From contig DATMFB010000024.1 of the NCBI GenBank assembly GCA_035556395.1, positions 1 through 8,467 of the forward strand: a stretch of 8,467 nt of DNA, given 5' to 3'. The position numbers and the translations under genes were made by a program. The notes beneath the pieces are model-generated. The model was not told the DNA's origin, did not search any database, and saw nothing but the letters and a program-made list of their open reading frames with translations. Shown in pieces: positions 6,201 to 8,467 of this stretch; the first letter of the stretch is position 1; each line of letters begins with the position of its first letter. The stretch comes from 73-13 sp035556395. Its GTDB lineage: Bacteria > Actinomycetota > Actinomycetes > Actinomycetales > Microbacteriaceae.

Positions 6201-6257
6201 GCAAGTGGAGGACGGGTGTCCCAGGGGCGTAGCATGTTGTTTACGATACGGACAGTA

Positions 6258-6272
6258 GTTCGCAGAGCGAAC
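6258..6272. promoter_or_regulatory. IclR/PcaR-type operator upstream of pcaI
   Basis: GTTCGCAGAGCGAAC is a perfect 6-3-6 palindrome of 15 bp, ending 33 bp before the pcaI start. It has the same length and outer GTTCG half as the PcaR binding consensus of Pseudomonas putida (GTTCGATAATCGCAC, from memory), and the general form of IclR-family sites. The most likely binder is the IclR protein encoded at 443-1231. No strong -35/-10 pair is visible around it, consistent with activator-type control. Confidence 0.6.
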
Positions 6273-6305
6273 ATGTGAACGGGACTCGAGCGAGCGGAGC
6301 AGGCA

Positions 6306-7109
6306 TTGATCGACAAGGTCGTCGAGGACATCGACGCGGCGATCGCCGACATCGGGGACGGCGCGACCGTCATGATCGGCGGCTTCGGCCGCGCCGGCCA
6401 GCCGGTCGACCTCATCGACGCCCTCATCCGGCACGGCGCGCGCGACCTCACGATCGTGAGCAACAACGCGGGCAACGGCGATGTCGGCCTCGCCGCGCTG
6501 CTGCAGTCCGGGCGCGTGCGCAAGGTCATCTGCTCGTTCCCGCGGCAGAACGACTCGTGGGTCTTCGATCGCCTGTACCGCGCCGGCGAGATCGAGCTCG
6601 AGCTCGTCCCCCAGGGCAATCTCGTGGAGCGCATCCGCGCCGCGGGAGCCGGGATCCCCGCGTTCTACACGCCGACCGGCGTCGGCACCGAGATCTACGA
6701 CGGCGCTGAGACGCGCGAGTTCGGCGGGCGCGAGTACGTGCTCGTCGAGGCGCTGCCGGCGGACTTCGCGCTCATCCAGGGCTATCGTGCGGATCGGCTG
6801 GGGAACGTCCAGTACCGCAAGACCGCACGGAACTTCGGCCCGCCGATGGCGACCGCCGCGACGACGACGATCGTGCAGGTCGACGAGGTGGTGCCGGTGG
6901 GCGCGCTCGATCCGGAGGCGATCCCCACCCTCGGCATCTTCGTCGACCGCATTGTGCCGGTGGGCTGGCGCGACTGGACGCCGGACGGTGTCTACGCCGG
7001 CGGCCTCGTCGACGTCAACGGCGAACCGGTCGAGTCGGGCATCGACCCGACGGTGGGCGAGACGAAGGCGACCGAGGGCCTGCCCTCCGGTGTGGGAGGG
7101 AAGCGCTGA
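6306..7109 (+). CDS. pcaI: 3-oxoadipate CoA-transferase, subunit A
   Basis: With PcaJ it forms the enzyme that moves CoA from succinyl-CoA to beta-ketoadipate. The product is 267 residues, somewhat longer than many PcaI. The family-I CoA-transferase subunit A signature is complete: 'DGATVMIGGFGRAGQP' at 18-33. Further conserved stretches are 'LTIVSNNAGNGDVGLAALL' and 'YTPTGVGTEIYDG'. The start is TTG 6306. An in-frame TGA at 6276-6278 closes the frame upstream and no other start codon lies between. GGAG (6296-6299) is 6 bases before it, and 'MIDKVV' matches the family's usual N-terminus. It is the first gene of a second pca transcription unit, preceded by a 15-bp IclR-type palindrome and divergent from the ArsR gene. 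One base separates its stop from the pcaJ ATG. Other acid CoA-transferases share the fold; the pca neighbours decide the substrate. Confidence 0.93.
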   Translation: MIDKVVEDIDAAIADIGDGATVMIGGFGRAGQPVDLIDALIRHGARDLTIVSNNAGNGDVGLAALLQSGRVRKVICSFPRQNDSWVFDRLYRAGEIELELVPQGNLVERIRAAGAGIPAFYTPTGVGTEIYDGAETREFGGREYVLVEALPADFALIQGYRADRLGNVQYRKTARNFGPPMATAATTTIVQVDEVVPVGALDPEAIPTLGIFVDRIVPVGWRDWTPDGVYAGGLVDVNGEPVESGIDPTVGETKATEGLPSGVGGKR

Positions 7110-7110
7110 C

Positions 7111-7761
7111 ATGGCGACCAGGATCAGTCGCGGCGAGCTCGCCGCGCGGCTCGCGCAGGACATTCCCGACGGCGCATACGTCAACCTCGGCATCGGCGCG
7201 CCGACGCTCGTCGCCGACCACATCCCGGAGGGTCGCGAGATCAACCTGCATACCGAGAACGGCATGCTGCGGATGGGGCCGGCGCCCGATGCGGCCCATG
7301 TCGACCCCGACCTCATCAACGCCGGCAAGCAGGCGGTCACCGAGCTGCCCGGCGCCTCGTTCTTCAACCAGGCGGAGTCGTTCGGGATCATGCGGGGCGG
7401 CCACCTCGACGTCTGCGTCCTCGGCGCATTCGAGGTCTCGCAGCACGGCGACCTCGCGAACTGGTCGACGGGTGAGCCCGGCTCGATCCCGGCGGTCGGG
7501 GGAGCGATGGACCTCGCGATCGGCGCGAAGCGCGTCTACGTCATGACCGACCTGCTCACGAAGGACGGCCGGCCGAAGCTCGTCGCCGAATGCGCCTACC
7601 CGTTGACCGGCAGGCGCTGCGTGTCGCGGATCTACACGGACCACGCGGTCTTCGACGTCACGCCGGACGGCCTCGCGGTCATCGACGCGTTCGGCGACAC
7701 GACCGTCGCCGAGCTCGAGCAGCTCATCGGCCTCACCCTCGTCGACGCGATCGGCCGCTGA
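7111..7761 (+). CDS. pcaJ: 3-oxoadipate CoA-transferase, subunit B
   Basis: This is the catalytic partner of PcaI. The product is 216 residues, the normal size. The subunit B signature is 'LHTENGMLRMGPAP' (46-59). Glu49 is the catalytic glutamate that carries the CoA thioester in this family. 'GHLDVCVLGAFEVSQHGDLANW', 'GGAMDLAIGAKRVYVM' and 'CAYPLTGRRCVSRIYTDHAVFDV' all match beta-ketoadipate and acetoacetate type transferases. In the signature, Arg54 stands where the Gly of 'GxGP'-type versions is commoner, a small departure next to the active site. ATG 7111 follows the pcaI TGA by one base and uses GGAGGG at 7095-7100, so the two subunits should be coupled. Its stop codon lies in a degenerate copy of the repeat seen between pcaD and pcaC. 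Confidence 0.93.
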   Translation: MATRISRGELAARLAQDIPDGAYVNLGIGAPTLVADHIPEGREINLHTENGMLRMGPAPDAAHVDPDLINAGKQAVTELPGASFFNQAESFGIMRGGHLDVCVLGAFEVSQHGDLANWSTGEPGSIPAVGGAMDLAIGAKRVYVMTDLLTKDGRPKLVAECAYPLTGRRCVSRIYTDHAVFDVTPDGLAVIDAFGDTTVAELEQLIGLTLVDAIGR

Positions 7762-7781
7762 GCGAGCATCGCGAGTCGAAG
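7760..7781. repeat. Degenerate inverted copy of the intergenic repeat, after pcaJ
   Basis: The 22 bases starting at the last two bases of the pcaJ stop match the reverse complement of 4861-4882 at 20 positions; the differences are the 9th and 11th bases. The shared ends are GAGCGAGC and GCGAGTCGAAG. The repeat fills most of the 38-bp gap between pcaJ and pcaF. Confidence 0.65.
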
Positions 7782-7799
7782 CGCGAGCAAAGGAGCATC

Positions 7800-8467
7800 A
7801 TGACCGCCTCATACATCTACGACGCCGTCAGAACGCCGTTCGGCCGCGTGGGCGGTGCGCTGTCCGGCGTTCGCCCCGACGACCTCGCCGCCGTCGTCAT
7901 GAAGGCGATCGTCGAGCGCACGGGCGTGGACCCGGCGCGCATCGAGGACGTCCTCTTCGGCGACGCGAACCAGGCGGGGGAGGACAACCGGAACGTCGCG
8001 CGCTTCGGCGCCCTGCTCGCCGGGTTCCCGACCTCCGTCACGGGGGCGACGGTCAACCGGCTCTGCGGCTCATCGCTCGAGGCGGTGTTCCAAGGATCGA
8101 GGGCGATCGAGTCCGGCGATGCCGACGTCATCCTCACCGGCGGCGTCGAGTCGATGAGCCGTGCACCGTTCATCGTCGAGAAGTCGCCCAAGGCGTGGCC
8201 CGCGGTCGGCAACCAGACGATGTGGAACACCTCGATCGGCTGGCGGATGACGAACCCCAAGCTGCCGAAGGGCTGGACCATCTCGAACGGGGAGTCGGCG
8301 GAGAAGATCGCGGGGCTGTACGGCATCTCGCGCGACGCGCAGGACGAGTTCGCGGTGCGCTCGCACCGCAACGCCGCAGATGCCTGGGCGGCCGGTGCCT
8401 ATGACCGCGAGATCGTGCAGGTGGAGGGCTTCGAGCTCGCGCGCGACGAGGGCATCCGCGACGACAC
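7800..8467 (+). CDS. pcaF: Beta-ketoadipyl-CoA thiolase (3-oxoadipyl-CoA thiolase), N-terminal part
   Basis: This would catalyse the last step, thiolytic cleavage of beta-ketoadipyl-CoA to succinyl-CoA and acetyl-CoA. The frame runs off the window after 222 codons; a full thiolase is about 400 residues, so a little over half is visible. 'YDAVRTPFGRVGGALSGVRPDDL' opens the thiolase fold, and 'VNRLCGSSLEAV' (85-96) carries the acyl-accepting Cys89. 'GDANQAGEDNRNVARFGALLAG' (54-75) is close to the pattern I associate with PcaF/PaaJ rather than general acetyl-CoA acetyltransferases. 'GGVESMSRAPF' (114-124) is also conserved. The C-terminal His and second Cys lie outside. ATG 7800 has AAAGGAG (7789-7795) before it. 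It follows pcaJ by 38 bp and is probably in one transcript with pcaIJ. PaaJ, the phenylacetate thiolase, acts on the same substrate and is told apart here by context only. Confidence 0.92.
   Translation, partial: MTASYIYDAVRTPFGRVGGALSGVRPDDLAAVVMKAIVERTGVDPARIEDVLFGDANQAGEDNRNVARFGALLAGFPTSVTGATVNRLCGSSLEAVFQGSRAIESGDADVILTGGVESMSRAPFIVEKSPKAWPAVGNQTMWNTSIGWRMTNPKLPKGWTISNGESAEKIAGLYGISRDAQDEFAVRSHRNAADAWAAGAYDREIVQVEGFELARDEGIRDD

Noticed and set aside
6233..6240. CATGTTGT shared, inverted, with ACAACATG at 1265-1272 as a common regulatory word
   Set aside because: An 8-base match between two regions of about 100 bp on both strands is not rare enough to support a claim.
5232..7391. A 719-codon open frame on the minus strand spanning pcaC to pcaJ
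   Set aside because: It crosses five well-supported genes in other frames or on the other strand, is Arg/Asp/Gly-rich without any recognisable domain, and is the shadow expected from high-GC codon bias.

Overview
The window carries an almost complete protocatechuate branch of the beta-ketoadipate pathway. GC content is very high (about 70% by eye), Shine-Dalgarno sites are strong, and several genes overlap at their starts and stops. Protein sequences look actinobacterial. A dispersed intergenic repeat resembling one I associate with Microbacteriaceae and related Micrococcales suggests that group, but this is inference from memory, not a placement.

Layout. (1) 1-437, +: 3' end of an alpha/beta hydrolase of the hormone-sensitive-lipase type. 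(2) 443-1231, -: IclR-family regulator, divergent from the pca genes and probably their PcaR-like regulator. (3) 1341-5295, +: pcaH, pcaG, pcaB, pcaD, pcaC. The first four are joined by short overlaps and pcaC follows after 80 bp that contain a repeat. (4) 5315-6163, -: a two-gene ArsR-type regulator and SRPBCC/AHSA1 unit that splits the pca cluster. (5) 6306-8467, +: pcaI, pcaJ and pcaF, the last cut by the window edge.

The pathway reads through as follows. PcaHG opens protocatechuate to 3-carboxy-cis,cis-muconate. PcaB cyclises this to 4-carboxymuconolactone. PcaC decarboxylates it to the enol-lactone, and PcaD hydrolyses that to beta-ketoadipate. PcaIJ transfers CoA from succinyl-CoA, and PcaF cleaves the product to succinyl-CoA and acetyl-CoA. 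PcaD and PcaC, which are fused as PcaL in several actinobacteria, are separate genes here.

The regulatory DNA is informative. A perfect 15-bp IclR/PcaR-like palindrome lies before pcaI. A different inverted repeat lies between iclR and pcaH. A palindrome covers the predicted leaderless start of arsR. I see no RNA gene, CRISPR array, insertion sequence or clear terminator, and no wholly new system. No gene-free stretch exceeds about 142 bp.
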